A stretch of 64,000 bases of DNA from Dryas octopetala (GCA_963921425.1 OY992839.1:6861409-6925408), one strand, 5' to 3'; positions 12,788 through 25,875 are shown, counted from the first letter of the stretch. Notes: generated by a model from the letters alone, not told the origin. Made by a program: numbers and translations.

Positions 12788-13159
12788 GAGTTATTTACAC
12801 TCACGTCTCTTGAGGTTTATCGTCTTTTTACATACACTTTTGAAATTTTAAAAATTACACATATACCCCATGAAATTTTTAAACTATTGTATATAACTCC
12901 TACAGTGAAACGAAAAATGATGAGAAAGTATACAAAAATGCATGCTAAGGGATGAAATGGCCTAATAAGAAAGATTACTCAAGGTGTAAGGTCCAACTTT
13001 AATACAAATATTTTCTTTTTTGTTTATTTATTGTTTTATTTTGCAAGGGATTATATGTAATAATTTTGAAACTTCATGAGGTGTATGTATAATTTTTGAA
13101 ACCCTATGGGTGCATATGAAAAAATAATAAACCTTAAGAGTGTAAGTATAAATAACTCA
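12788..13159. mobile_element. Mutator-like MITE with long TIRs and 9-bp target duplication
   Basis: Arms of about 120 bp face each other. The left begins GAGTTATTTACACTCACGTC and the right ends AGTGTAAGTATAAATAACTC(A). Matching internal words include TGAAATTTTAAAAATTACACATATACC against its complement on the right. GAAGAATAA occurs immediately outside both ends (12779-12787 and 13160-13168), a 9-bp TSD typical of Mutator-like elements. The interior is AT-rich with no coding capacity. Confidence 0.75.
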
Positions 13160-16100
13160 GAAGAATAAATACATGATTTTTTTTTTTGACAAGGAGAGCG
13201 CTATTCGCACTTTCAACTAGTGTTCTTACACTTCCTATGAAATAATGCCTATAGCGTTCCCTTTTGATGGATGTGTAAAAAAGTTTTTGGGTTGTGTTTT
13301 TGTAACAACTTAAAGCCTGTTCTTAAAATGCTAGCTTATTTTTTGCAACCGTCCCCATAATCATAACCTTTGAGATTTACAGAGAGAATCTATCTCTCAC
13401 CCAACTCATTCTAATGTCATCCAAAATCAATGCACACTGTCCAGGAGTGCAGGCAATCTTTACGTGTGCACACGACTGCACAATAAATAACTTAATTGTA
13501 GGCTAAGATATTTGATTGATCTAATAAAGAATTAATGGCTACAGAGATAGATATCAACCATTTGCAACCATTATTGCCCTATTGGGCACTGCACTTGTAG
13601 TCCAGTACACAACCATAAATTGGCCTCCATTATTTTCCCCAACAAGAAGGCGAAGCTTCCTTTGCCGACACCGGCTTTGATATGTATTTTTTTCAGTAAA
13701 TCTTATCACATACCCATTTACATTTCATTGAAGTTCTCAACTTGTCAACCAAACTGAGGACACCTCCCTAAACTCTGCTTATATAGCAGGGTCACATCCC
13801 ATATTTAATCAAAGTCAATGGCAATGACAATGGAACACAAGTAAATAGCTCATTCCCAATTGTATATATTACTGTTATCAAGATTAATCCACTTTAAAAA
13901 TTAAAAAAAGGTCAAGATATATATTCTACTATTCTAGTCTTTTTTTTTCTTTTCTGTATTCACTGAGTTTTGTTGCTTATACTTAATGGGCAGATGTTAA
14001 AATTCTGCCTCTGCACGTGGAAAGTCAAGCCTATGGCCATAGCTTAAGAGCTCACAAGCTCATAATCTTAGTGTGAAGGTCAATTTCTAAAGTTGTTGAG
14101 AAGTAATCAAGGTGCTTGCTTTTTAATTACTAATTCTAAGATTGAACTTTTGAATTTGAAGAGGTGGAGAACGAGAATCGAACTCTTATCACAAATTTAA
14201 TGTTGAACATTTATGGTCACGGTTAATAACGATTCATGTACGATTTTTTTAGTTGTCACAGTATATATCTTTTTTCTTTTTTGACTATCCATGATATGTT
14301 TTTCGCTACAAGACCCATGATCATGAGATCATTGATTTTATGACCTTTGCCGTGAGGCTTATGGCTCTAATAGTTAAGAGCGTTTACTCGCACACCCGAT
14401 ATCGAAAAAAAGTTAATGACCGTCGTTTTCTTCCTTCTTACAACTTAGAACTGAACCCATAGCTAATCCACCCTGGTGAGTTTGACAGTCAAAACTTCAC
14501 ACCTTCTATTGGAATCGAAACTTGAGCTATGCACTAATTTCATGGCTTGCTGTACTGCCTTCCTTAGCACATGGTTGTTGGAATGGGAATCGAAATTCCA
14601 TTTCCTTCATATAATATAATATTGTGTCTGTGAATGTGCTTTCTTCATGAGAATGATAGGTGAGCAAATGGGAGTTTGAAATCACATTTTTAAGTCAAAT
14701 TTAGCAAGTGAGAGTGTCATCCTAGGAAAGGAGAAGGAAGCATAAGCTTGTATTAAAAAAATGATTAGATTCCATTCCCTATAAAAAAAATTTGGAGGCA
14801 TATATTTAATTCTGAGGAACAAAATTGTATAGTCCTAAGTTTCACCAAACTCAATAGAACCCTACTTCCCAGTTCCCAGACAGCTTAGACCAGCCTTAAC
14901 ATGGTTTTGACTCTTGGGCCATGGCTAAATACTAGATCTCCCATTATGAATGAATTACTTAACACCACCATCAATATAATAAGCACCAAATCATGCATTG
15001 ATTAATTAAACCCTAAAGTTAAAAAATTAATTAAAAGATGGGGGAGTTGCAACTAATGTGGGATGTGGGGTACAGAACTTACATCACTCGGATTATCTGT
15101 TATATTGCTTTTCTTGCTTCAATTCTAGTTATGTATTACAAATTTAAGGGTTATGAATTAATGAATGTGATTATGCATTAACCAAAAAATGTGTTATGAA
15201 TACATTTCTTCTTTTGCTTTTATATTTTTGGATTTCTAATTTACGACTAAGATTAAAAGTAAAAAAATAAAAAAAATAAGCAGAGAATCTGAATTCCACA
15301 CTCAAAGCAAGATTCGAGAGTTCAATTTTCACCTTCTCCCTCTTAGGCATTAGTCCTTCTTTGAATGGAAAAAAAAAAAAGAATTAAAGAGGGAAATAAT
15401 GATCTGATTTAAATCATAAATCTCTGGTTTTTGTATATCTGATTTGGGAGACCATTTTATGGGAAAATTTACAAGATTAGATGTTCATCCTCCAAGCTAA
15501 TAAGAGATAGAGACAAGTCACTAGTAAGGGTGACCACAACTAATTAACTTGGTTGGTTGGTCCCCATCAATCAGTTAATCATGCACACATCTTAATCATG
15601 ACTCATAAGTCATAACAGAGCAAGTTTTTAATCCTAATATGCAGGTATGGTAATGAAAGGAAACAATTAAGAGGATAGTTAATTTTTTGGTCCAGGCTCC
15701 AGTTAACCATTGGAGGTTAGTGATGGTCCTTCTCTTGCAGTATCCCCAATTATGTTATAGGGACTTGGAAATATTATTTCTGGTCCTGTTTCTTAATACA
15801 AAGAAAATGTGAGAAGAAGAATTAAAAACAAAATGTTAGAACTTATGTTAGTATTAGCTTCCTAATAATATGGCATTCCACTTTGTTTAGTTCAGTTGAA
15901 ACACTCATAATTAGCCAATATAGAAAGCATCAAAAAAATTCCTGGTGTACAAGCAACCAAGGAAAGTTAGGGTTGCAATTGATTGGTAATGCAACATTTT
16001 TTTTTTTTTTTTGGGAAAGATTTGATATGTCTCATGAGGATTTGACCACTCTTGACTGCACAACCCCAAGTTGCATAATGGCCAAATAGATGAGATAAAT

Positions 16101-16639
16101 CACATGCTGCTAAAATAGAGTGTGAATTCCGTTTGCCAAAAAATGGAAGAGTGTGAATTCAAGGATCTAGGTATTTGTCCCATAGGTTGTTTTTCCTCAT
16201 GGTATGTAATACATACATACATATATGAAGTTCCATTATTCGAACTCTAATTATAAAGGTACATATGTCCTTTTTTAAAATTTATAAAAGTTGGATAGCT
16301 TTGATTTTAAATTTATAGTTATCATACTTTAAGTTAATGGGTAGCAAATCATATGCTTCAACTTAATTAGGCTTTCAATCCATCATGGTCGGCCATTGCT
16401 CTCTTTCCATACTCAATCATATGAACAAGTGCAAAACTTCAAGTTGCTACTTGTTCTAGACATTGAACAAGGATAAAAGAAAAAACCAAATGGGCCATAT
16501 TGACGTTGGTGCATATATGTATGATAATCTACGTATACCCACCCTAAAAAGGATAGTAGACGAGTAGTAGTAGTAATGCAGGTCCTCCAATATTCCAAGA
16601 CCAAACAAACAAAACAAAACAAATTAAAAAAAAAATATA

Positions 16640-16640
<1 letters not shown>

Positions 16641-16721
<81 letters not shown>
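16641..16721 (+). repeat. (CT)n microsatellite
   Basis: About 81 bp of CT dinucleotides with one TT interruption near 16661. The RERERE-type open frame through it is an artefact of the repeat. Confidence 0.95.
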
Positions 16722-16724
<3 letters not shown>

Positions 16725-17360
16725 TCAATTGTGACTTTGACCATTCAGGAGCCACCATCATGAGGGTGGAAGCGTGGAACCTTCCCCATAGATAAACTGT
16801 AATAAATGAAATTTGAGACCCTTCAAGTGGGGAAACTGGGGCAACCAATGCAAGCAATAAGAGCAAGTGAAAGAAAGATAATGTCTGCAAAAAGAAAATT
16901 CAAGATTGAGGGAACAAAGGAAAGCAGAGGCAGCTGTGAAAGGAAGCTGGGGTGAGGTTATCACATGGCGACTTTTACCCCGTGCCTTGCTGTAATCATA
17001 TATTCTACACACAACAAGCATTGCCCCAAACGATGCAAACCCAAGTGGCCTAACTCAGTGTTAGTTTAATCTGTTGGGGTTTGGCTTTTGGCTTGGCCCC
17101 AACAGTCAAAGAAGGGTTTAAAATAATGATATTCCTCAATAAAGTTGCAGAGACCCCACACCCTTAAGCCTTCTTCATCACCTGGGGTATGGGGCCATAG
17201 GGCTGTAGGGTTAAAGAAGAAAGTGCCAAGCACCAAGTGACCAACCAACCCTAGATGCTGTCAAGCACCATAGAGATAGAAAAGTTGCAGGGACATTCAT
17301 GGAGATGGGCACTTAGCCAGTTTTACAGTCTATATATCCTCAGCATTAAAGAAGATGTAC

Positions 17361-17430
17361 TACCAGTCATAAAGACCTCAGAGAAATAAATGTAATACCA
17401 GTCATAAAGACCTCAGAGAAATAAATACCG
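17361..17430 (+). repeat. 35-bp tandem duplication
   Basis: TACCAGTCATAAAGACCTCA followed by GAGAAATAAAT occurs at 17361 and again at 17396. The two copies are essentially identical. Confidence 0.85.
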
Positions 17431-18241
17431 GGAAACACTCATTGGTACTGGCCAAAAAAAAGAAAAATACTCATTGGTAAAAAGAACAGATACTAAAATT
17501 GAAGAAAAAAAGACTAAATTTTTATGAAGTTAAAATGCACAGTTCATGTAGATCTTCAAGAAACATGAGGAAGGGATATGATGATTACTATATTCATGAG
17601 CATTCAATACCTGATGGACACTGACAAAGTGCCAGAATACAACAAGATACCCATATCAAAGATATGTTGGTTACACCAGTTAAATAAAAATTGAGAACTT
17701 CCTATTTTTCCCCTGACCCAGAAAACATCTGTTTTCCTTACAAACCCAGAAACAACTTTTGCATCAATCAAACAACCACAAAGATTAGCACACACCCAAA
17801 AACAGTAATGACTAACAAACTAAGGCTGTAAGGCATTAGGCTCAAACTCATGCCAGCAAGTGGCAATTTCCTTAATACTGCCACTCCTGGATTCATGAAA
17901 GAGAATTAGTGGAATGATCAAAGGTTAATGGTTCTGCTGTACCGAAGCTTCACCACCTTCCCTCATGCACAGAAGGTAAACTAAAACTTAACCTCCATTT
18001 GCTCCTATCCCCAACTGGATAATCGAGCTCCAACACCTTTGTCGGATTCTGCATTGAGAGTATAAAGATTCATCCAGGCCCGGGTGAAACCTGTGAATGA
18101 TTATGCTCTATTTACAGATTAAGAGGCATAAACCAACGTCCAAAAACGCGACGGAACTCCTACTTTGTAAATTCTAAGGTGTTAGCTGATTAAAACTTGC
18201 TACCAGTATAAACAATTGCCCTAATTGAGTGCAGCCTCATG

Positions 18242-20393
18242 TTATACTTCCATCTTCCAGGTCACGCTATCAACACAAACATTATGCTCTTTCTCCAGAG
18301 CAGCAACTTTGGCCCGATGTGCTGCTGCTGCAATCCCACCACCCTTTCCCCTTTCATCATGAGGAAGCTCGCATGCTTCACTAATTGTCCCTGATCTTAA
18401 GTCAGCTGGGGGGATGAAGCAGTCCACTGACAAGCCAGGAACATTAAATGCAACCTCTTCAATTGTCCAAGCTTCTTCCATCTTTGTTTTGGTATGGCTC
18501 ATTGCCATCTCGCCAAACCTGAAAAGAGTAACCACTGAACGCCCCGAGTGGGCAATCATGATTCCTTCAACAGGCCTGTAATCATCAAGGAACGAATTGA
18601 TTGTGGTTTCCCAATACACAGCATCACCACCATTGGATTGGATGCGGGTCAAATGCGAATCCTCCATATGAACTAGAAGCCCTGTCTTCTGGCTGAAGTA
18701 GCCAAACAACACATGTCTTATGATCTCTGCAGGGCCTTCACTCCTGGCCTTCAGAGTCCGAGGATCAGCACAAAGCTTGAGGATGAAGCAATCCTCACCA
18801 TTGATCTTCCTCTCTCCAATGCATCTTGCATCAGCAAACATACTAGCTGTAGATCTTGGATCAAGACCCTGAAAAAGAAAAGCCAAGGATATTGTGAATA
18901 AGCCGGATGACTAATTGTACAGCCAAAAAGAAAGAATCATAAATTAGCACACAAAACTTCACCTGAAGCGCACGACGCAAGGGTCTCACAGGTCCTTTTG
19001 CAGTATGGGCACCAAGCCAGGGTGTGTGCCTCCAGACAAGCTTTCCATTGCAGCCAGCATGAACCTTGCTGCCTCCAACCGCAAGCTCCACATACCACAT
19101 ATCCGGATTCATCTGCCAAAGAACAAACCCACCTGACTCGGCACATCTAGAGGGATTTCTGTTCTTCGTCACCTTTGTGGCCGTTTCAAACTCAGAAGCT
19201 ACCATCCTAACCTTTCCCATTGCATAAGCATTTTTTATCGAGTTCTGCAGCTTCTGCCCACCAGATGCCGCTGTGTACTGCTGCAATATGTACTGGGCAG
19301 AGGAAGTTTCCTGCAAACATATCACCCATTAAGACCAACATCAAATTTAGAGTAAACTTCAGAAAACAATTCCCAATCTGAAGTGCAACCTAAAGAAGCA
19401 TTTTTTCTAATCAAATAACTTACTAGCTGTCATGGACTTAAGATCTGTTAGTTTGCTGAGAATATGTGAGAAAACAGGCAAAAAATTTAAAAATCATGAT
19501 TTTTGTCAGAATCTGTAAGCTGAGAAAACAAAACCATCCAGCCAGTTAAGCCCATTTGACCTGCTGACCTGAGCTTTCCACAACATGTAACGTCCGGAGA
19601 AAACCATTTAAAAAAAAAAAATTAACAAAAACAATGGCTGTGAATGCAATTAATCCAAAGATGGAACTTCAAATTTACGCAAAACATGGAGAAATAAACT
19701 ATTAGTGCAAATCTAAACTTCCATATATGATATACCGTAGGGAGTAATTCATACCCAAAATCATTTTTTGTAAAATAACTCCAAACCTAGTAATCTTTAT
19801 ACAGTTCCAAACTTCCCAACAGCATAAAAACAAAACAAAAATGCATGAAACCATTTTTTTTGTTTTTTTGCAAAATAGCCCCAAATGAGCTTAGCAGAGA
19901 GAGAGAGAGAGAGGCTCACGATGGGAGTGTCCTTGATGCTCAGGTGAGGCAGAGGGTCGGTGGTGCTGACGTGGAGGGGGGCGAGAGGAGCTCCCATGAC
20001 TCCGAGCAGCAGTCTCAGATCAGACCTCTTGTTGTTGTTGTTGTACGCCATTGAGCTGACGGAGGGGGTCCGCGAGAGCTGCCCTCGCATCCACTGGCCC
20101 AGACCCGACCCGACCCGCTTCGACTCCCCGATTTCCCCACCGTCCGGATCCGGACCCTCCATCACCGGCCTCAGGCTCCCGGATCTCGCGATCAACGCCG
20201 CCTCCGGCTGCTGCTGCCCCGCCAGCTGACCACCGTACCCGTTTCCGTGGCTGTTGTGCTTCTTCCTCCGCAGCAGACCCGACATGGGCGACCCGGACCT
20301 CCGGGCAGGGCTGCTCGCCCGAGACCTCGACGGGCTCAGCCCACGAACCACCTCGTCTTTCAGAGCAGAGAAGAACCCCTGTTTCTTCTCCAT
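18242..20393 (-). CDS. DUF620 family protein
   Basis: Three exons, 20393-19920, 19310-18963 and 18868-18242, all joined in phase 0 at GT-AG borders; about 482 aa. Exon 1 encodes a basic, Ser/Arg-rich N terminus (LSPSRSRASSPARRSGSP) and the start of the conserved domain (LRLLLGVMGAPLAPLHV, LPHLSIKDTPI). Exon 2 continues ETSSAQYILQQYTAASGGQK, AESGGFVLWQMNPDMWYVEL and KLVWRHTPWLGAHTAKGPVR. Exon 3 gives GLDPRSTASMFADARCIGER, HVLFGYFSQKTGLLVHMEDS, WTIEEVAFNVPGLSVDCFIP and the terminal WKMEV. These blocks identify the plant-specific DUF620 family, whose biochemical role I do not know. There is no signal peptide or membrane segment, so it is probably cytosolic or nuclear. Intron 1 begins GTGAGC followed directly by a (CT)n tract on the coding strand. 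The 5' leader and upstream DNA are GA-rich. Confidence 0.93.
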
Positions 20394-20649
20394 TTCTAGT
20401 TTTGGAGCCTTAGACCCAGTTCCTTTTCCTCTGGACCCGGTTCTGGACCCGAGAGAGTAATGGGGCGGTTAGCGCAAAAGAATTTTGTGAGGAAATGAGC
20501 AAAGAGAGAGAGAGAGAGAGAAGAGGCGGAGACTAGAGAGAGTGGAGAGTGAGGAGGGTGGTGGCTGTTGAAGAAGGAGCGCAGTGTGAATAGTGAGACT
20601 TGTTCATAGTGAGAGTAAGAGAGAGAGAAACGGGTTTTCAGGAGCAAAA

Positions 20650-20701
20650 ATACGTTTCTTTTCTAAGACTTGGGTTGGGTGACTTTTGGTGGGAGTGTGA
20701 A

Positions 20702-20738
<37 letters not shown>

Positions 20739-21285
20739 CCTTCCTTGCTTAGTGCGTGACCTTTGAGTTGTGAGAGTTGAGACTCATGACTTACGAGTGT
20801 GAGAGAATCAGAATCCATATATAATATTGATATTACTATTTTAGTGTAGGTGAAAATTAAAATGAAATGAATATCATTTTTTTTTTTCGCTGAAGAGAGA
20901 AGAGATTGAATTTTTGGATGCATTTTGGATAATTTTACGACTCTCTAACTAAACTACTCAATAACAGCATGTTTTTTTCTAACTTAATTGTCACATTTTC
21001 TCAAAATTTTAAAATACCATGGTTTTAACTTTTAACTTCATTTAACCAAAAAAAAAAATACTTAGGTAGTGGATCTGTGGTTAAGAACCGTTATTCCTGC
21101 ATTTGAACAAATTACTTGTACACCCGAGGCTTAAGTTCCAAACTTATGTTTAATATTATTTGATAAAAAAGTAAAAATGAAAAAGAATATACCATAACTT
21201 TCATTTAACATGTTTGTTTTACATACAATTTGTATTTTTTTTAAGGATTGAATTGCATCATCATAATACAACAATTCACCTTTTT
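20650..21285. other. Upstream region of the DUF620 gene; (GA)n at 20704-20739
   Basis: Presumed promoter and leader of the minus-strand DUF620 gene. A (GA)n run lies at 20704-20739. At about 21060-21150, TAGTGGATCTGTGGTTAAGA and a following AAGTTCCAAACTT word resemble a worn tRNA-derived SINE head. No gene was recognised. Confidence 0.4.
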
Positions 21286-21290
21286 GGCTC

Positions 21291-23980
21291 TGTGAGACCC
21301 AAAATTTTCCAAATTTATTTTGAGATTTTTCTTTAATTTCTAGAATTTTTCTAGAAATTTGTTTGGCGGAAAATCGTATTTTTCACCTTAAGCTTTAATT
21401 GTTTGACCAACTTTGACTAGAGTTTTGACCCAAGTTAGACCTTTAGAAGGTGGTACTTTTACTCACGAACCCAACGGAGCAAGTCTCGTATTATTCCGAG
21501 TCCGGGAGATTATTTTATGAATTTCCCAAAATTTCATTTTTAAAAGCATTTTATCTTAGTTGTGGAGCTTGAAATTTTCGAAATTTTTCTAAAAGGCAAA
21601 TTGGTAATTTGACCTCATAGTTAATTAGTACTAGTCGATACGAGTCCGTAGTATTTTTCTGAGTCCCGAGCTATTTTTAATTAATTTTTGAAGTTGGGGA
21701 ATATAGGAAAAATAAAATAAAATAGGAAATCACCAGATCGCGCCACGTGGCACGATCTGGAGCGTCCATCGCTGCATGGCAGCAAGATCTGATGGCTGCA
21801 TGTGCAACCAAGTGTCAAAGCCTTCGCCACGTGTCAATTTCTCATTGGTCAAAGTTATGACGGTTGACTTGAGTCAACCCGGTCAACTCGGATGAGTCAA
21901 CCGAGTTGACTCACTCACTCTCCCTATAAATAGCAGCGCACCCCCAGTTGATTTTCATCCCATTTCAGCCGCATGCTTCCCAAGAGAGAGCTTCTCTCTC
22001 CTCTCTCCTCCTTTCTCTCTCTTTTTCAATCTTGTTTTGAGTTTATCTTGAGTTCTGGAGCTCCGATCGACGATCCGATTTCGCCTACGCGATCGTGGCG
22101 ACGAGCTCTTCAATTCTAGTAGTGTGAAGGCTATGTTTTGGTGAATTTTTAAAAAAATCATTTCTGAGCTCCATAGGTAATTTCTTGATCCCTGTCGAAT
22201 TTCTGCTAAAATTTTGTTAAATAAATCTCTTGTTAATTAGGCTATTTTAATCTTATTATTTAGCAAGTCTAGTAGTACCGAGACTCTGCTCGTGGGAAGT
22301 CTTCAACAGGTATACCCTTAACCCAGCTTATTTAATTTGCTGTTGTTTAAGTGGTGGTTATAGACGAAACGCCGTTTAACTGTTGTTATTAAATGAACTT
22401 AATAAATATTGAGGCCATATCAGTGGTAACCAAATAACGTGATGACTAAGGTCAGTTCATGAGCATACATGCGTTGGGTACTGAGCCAGAGCTCCCTCAG
22501 TTTCCCCATGCACTGACCTGGTCACGTTGTAAGGTTCATATCTGATCAACCTCCTCGACAATAAATTAAAATAAACTTAGAAACCACACGGTCTGACATG
22601 ACTGTCTGCCTCGGGGAGCAGGGTCATGCCGGATCAAGAATTTAGAGAAGCCTAGCAAGTTACGCTAGTGCCAAACCTCTAAATTTTACCTGGTCTTAAC
22701 AGACAAGGCCGAGAGTACGTTTAGTACGTTCCTAATAGCTGTCGTCGGATTCGGATCTCCAGTTTCCCAACAGGTACAAGTGGGACCCAGACACAGGAAA
22801 GGGATCAGGCAAGGGACACACTTTGGTAAAGCAGGTAGGGGGAAAGTACCATATCCCGGTTATTGGATTTCCTGCCTATTTTCGTACTATATGTATATGA
22901 AAATGTCTTTCACAGAGAATGTGCATGATTTTTGTATGGCATATTTGTGTGATTTTCTGTGTGATACCTTGGACGACCTGAGAGTAACGGGCACGTGTTG
23001 TGACCTTGGGTTTCGATCCCCTAAACCTCCGGAGGGGTAAGTACGGACTGGTTAGTCGAATGTCCTTCTGGGGAGGCTAACCAATGTGGTATTACCAGGT
23101 AAATGGATACTCTCACCACAGTATCGAGGTGGTGGTTGAATTTCCGATACTGGTGGTTGGCCTGTATGTGATCGGTCGCAGGTATGTTTCTGAACTATGT
23201 CACGTGACATGAAGGATTTTCACTGAAAAAGATGTATGAGCATGCAAAGGCTTTACTCACTGATTATTGGCATAATTATCTTTATCATTACTGGCTTTGG
23301 TTACAATATTATTGATATTGATACCCTGTTTTTGGGTGTGCATTGCTTTTAAACTGTTTTCCTTGAAATCCTATATTTTCGAGTATTGCTTCAAACCTAA
23401 CCAGGATTTTCCCTCGAGGGGAAGCGATGAACGTATGTGACGCTTACCCCCTACTGTACTCTTGTGAGTGCAGATAATCCAGTTGTTGGAGACCAAGATT
23501 GAGGTCGTGGGTGTGGCACTTGCAGCTTGTCAGTTTCAGTCCTGCTATCTGGTTTAGATCCTTTCTTTGGATCTGTGGTGGTGTTTCTCTTTCATCCTCG
23601 TAGGTGGCATATCCCAATGGCTATCTATGAGTCCAATTTGTTGCACCACTTTGTTGAAGACTGAATCACTCTGGCGTGGGTTGGACTATCCTGACATATC
23701 TGTTTATCTACTGTTTTATTATGTAGCATTAGGGTTAGTGTATTTGAAACATATAACTCTCACGGGTTGGTACTCTTTACTATTATTTATAATGTGAGGT
23801 ATTTTCAGTAATTTCTTTCGCTGTATTTTTACTACTCTGATCCAACTCGGGTTCTTCAATAAAAAGGGCTTAACTCGTTTTAGAGAGCTTGGGAATATAA
23901 TACTCGGGGTAAGGGGTATTATAGTCTCAGGATCTTTAAGACGGGTGCCGCTGTGGTGTTCCCAGTTTCGGGGCGTCACA
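21291..23980 (+). mobile_element. Solo LTR, 2.69 kb, with 5-bp target duplication
   Basis: The segment begins TGTGAGACCC and ends GGGGCGTCACA (TG...CA), and GGCTC occurs immediately outside both ends (21286-21290 and 23981-23985). A TATA box (TATAAATA, 21925-21932) sits downstream of CACGTGGCACGATCTGG, followed by a CT-rich leader, as expected for an LTR promoter on the plus strand. There is no PBS, PPT or coding sequence, so the internal region has been lost by LTR-LTR recombination. Very long LTRs of this kind occur in plant Ty3/gypsy lineages, but without pol the superfamily is inference. A related but truncated sequence starts with the same decamer at 29817. Open frames inside (e.g. 22780-23040) are not protein-like. 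Confidence 0.85.
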
Positions 23981-24289
23981 GGCTCAAATTATGTACTTGC
24001 CTCACAAATGCATTATCATTTTGTAATGTACTCATGTTTGTTCAAGTCATGATAATGTAATGTAAAATATTTAATTTGAGAAGATATGATTCGAAAATGT
24101 AATTATAAGGTCTAAATTAATAACACTTCAAAGAGTTTAATTTGTTTTATTTAAAGAAAATAAAAGTTTGAAACCAAATATTTTTGGTAAGAAAATAAAA
24201 AATTATGTTACATTTTAAGTAGCTATTAATTTAATGACGTTTTTCTCCAGTTTTCTTTTGTTATATTTGAAGGTATTAAACTTACGAAA

Positions 24290-24640
24290 TCTTTCAAGTG
24301 CGAATGTTCGCACCTGATACTGAGCACTTGATAACTTCGTCAAGAACTGAGTGAAATTTTTTAAAAATAAGTGATCATTTCTTACAGCGCTCGTCACTGC
24401 TTTCTCGGCCTATTTTTTAGGGTATAGGCCGACAAGTTCACTTTATACCCTCCTAGGGTGTTAAATGACCTTTGTGGAAGCGTTATGTTAGGGTTTAACC
24501 TTGAGATTTTAGGCACTCAATATCTCAGAGTTAAAACCTAACATAAACGCAGACAAACCGGATACGAGCGCTTGACACAGAAAAATTATACATTACTGAG
24601 CGCTCAGCGCTATATACGTTCGCACCTAAATGAGCTTGAT
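24290..24640. repeat. Cluster of hairpins and palindromes
   Basis: Several inverted repeats are packed in 350 bp: TCGGCCTAT/ATAGGCCGA at 24405-24432; a ~26-bp imperfect stem GTTATGTTAGGGTTTAACC.../...TAAAACCTAACATAAAC at about 24482-24549; TGAGCGCTCA at 24597-24606; and GTGCGAA..TTCGCAC words near 24298-24312 and 24617-24627 that face each other across the block. No coding potential. Possibly a fold-back element. Confidence 0.5.
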
Positions 24641-24649
24641 CAAACATAT

Positions 24650-25875
24650 ATATATATATATCAAGAGTGCCACAAAACTAATTGGTTAACAAGTTAATAA
24701 CTTAATACGAAGCTAACCACTATTTTGGCCCACCATATGATTAATCTCATAATTCAAATCGTTCAATTTTTAGGCCATACTTCAAATATCATCATTGCAA
24801 AATCATATAATTGTGATTAAAAAAAGGGAGGTGATTTTCGCACTCCTCATTTCTCCATTTGCACTCCTTCTTATTTTTTTAAATGTTTGTATATATTTTT
24901 ATTATTTATTTTCCACTTATACCCTTTGGCTTTTAATTATAGAATGTCACCTATGCAACATTAAATCCTGTACATTTAATTTTTTTAAACTGTCATAATA
25001 ATATATCTATTTCTATAACTCTCTTTTAAAAAGGAAGAAAAACTTATGTAGTTATCTACACTTCTGTCTGTCTTCATGATATAGTACATATCTTTTTTCT
25101 TATTAAGTTGTCATGTGACATTCATTTTTTTAAAAATCAAATATGCTACAAATAAGTAGTGGTTGCTTGGCAGTGTCAAAAGACCCAAAAATGAGGGAGT
25201 GGACTAATTGAAAACCCCAAAATTTCATAACACAAAACCCACCATCAAAAAAAGAAGATACATAAATCATGACCTTCATGAAGAAAACGAAAAAAATATG
25301 ACAGGCTAAATATTTTCCTAATGAAGTATAGAATGATGATTGAAAGCATGTAGAAGACTGGTTCACAAAAAAAAAAAAAGACATAGAAGGCAAAGAGATG
25401 CAATATGAAGAAGATACGACGAGGGGGATAGAAAATTACTTTTTTATTTATTTTTTTAATAAGTATGAGAGAATTTAGGAAAAAATAATCATTACTGAAA
25501 AATAATTAAAATAAAAATTCAACAACCATAAAGGGTAAATTTGGAAAAAATATATATAATAAAAATATACAAAATACATTAAAAAAGAAGATGAAGTGCA
25601 AACGGAGAAAAGAGGAGTGCAAAAATTGCCTCCCTAAAAAAATAGATGAACATTATTTTTAATAAAATCATATAAATGATTGTTATTATAATCAAATGGC
25701 TAAATGACTTCCGATTTTAGAGATTTTTTACAAAGATGATCTTTAAAATAAAGCCTACAAAATAAACGGTTTAATAATGAGATTATATTATTTGGTGGGC
25801 TCAAAAGTGTGGTTTATTTCATATTAACTTGTTAACTAGTTAACTTTATAGCCTTTTTGTGTGTGTATATATATA
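24650..25875. mobile_element. Long inverted-repeat (fold-back or Mutator-like) element, ~1.2 kb
   Basis: The left arm (GGTTAACAAGTTAATA..., GGCCCACCA, then GGGAGGTGATTTTCGCACTC near 24825) is mirrored on the right (GCACTCC-type words near 25600-25635, TGGTGGGCTC near 25795, TATTAACTTGTTAACTAG near 25822). Homology extends ~300 bp per arm with many substitutions. The ends merge into (AT)n and (GT)n tracts, so borders and TSD cannot be fixed. No transposase is present. Confidence 0.6.

Larger units (their letters stand above)
13169..17990. other. Long intergenic stretch; no gene seen
   Basis: AT-rich sequence with no protein-like open frame. A short segment at about 14350-14410 (GGCTCTAATAGTTAAGAGCG followed by CACACCCGATATCGAA) resembles a degraded tRNA-derived SINE head. 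A (CT)n tract lies at 16641-16721. A 35-bp tandem duplicate is at 17361-17430. The region near 17000-17240 contains frames that look spurious. Confidence 0.45.

Noticed and set aside
22780-23797. Open frames inside the 2.69-kb solo LTR
   Set aside because: No protein-family motif; they lie within LTR sequence bounded by a TSD.
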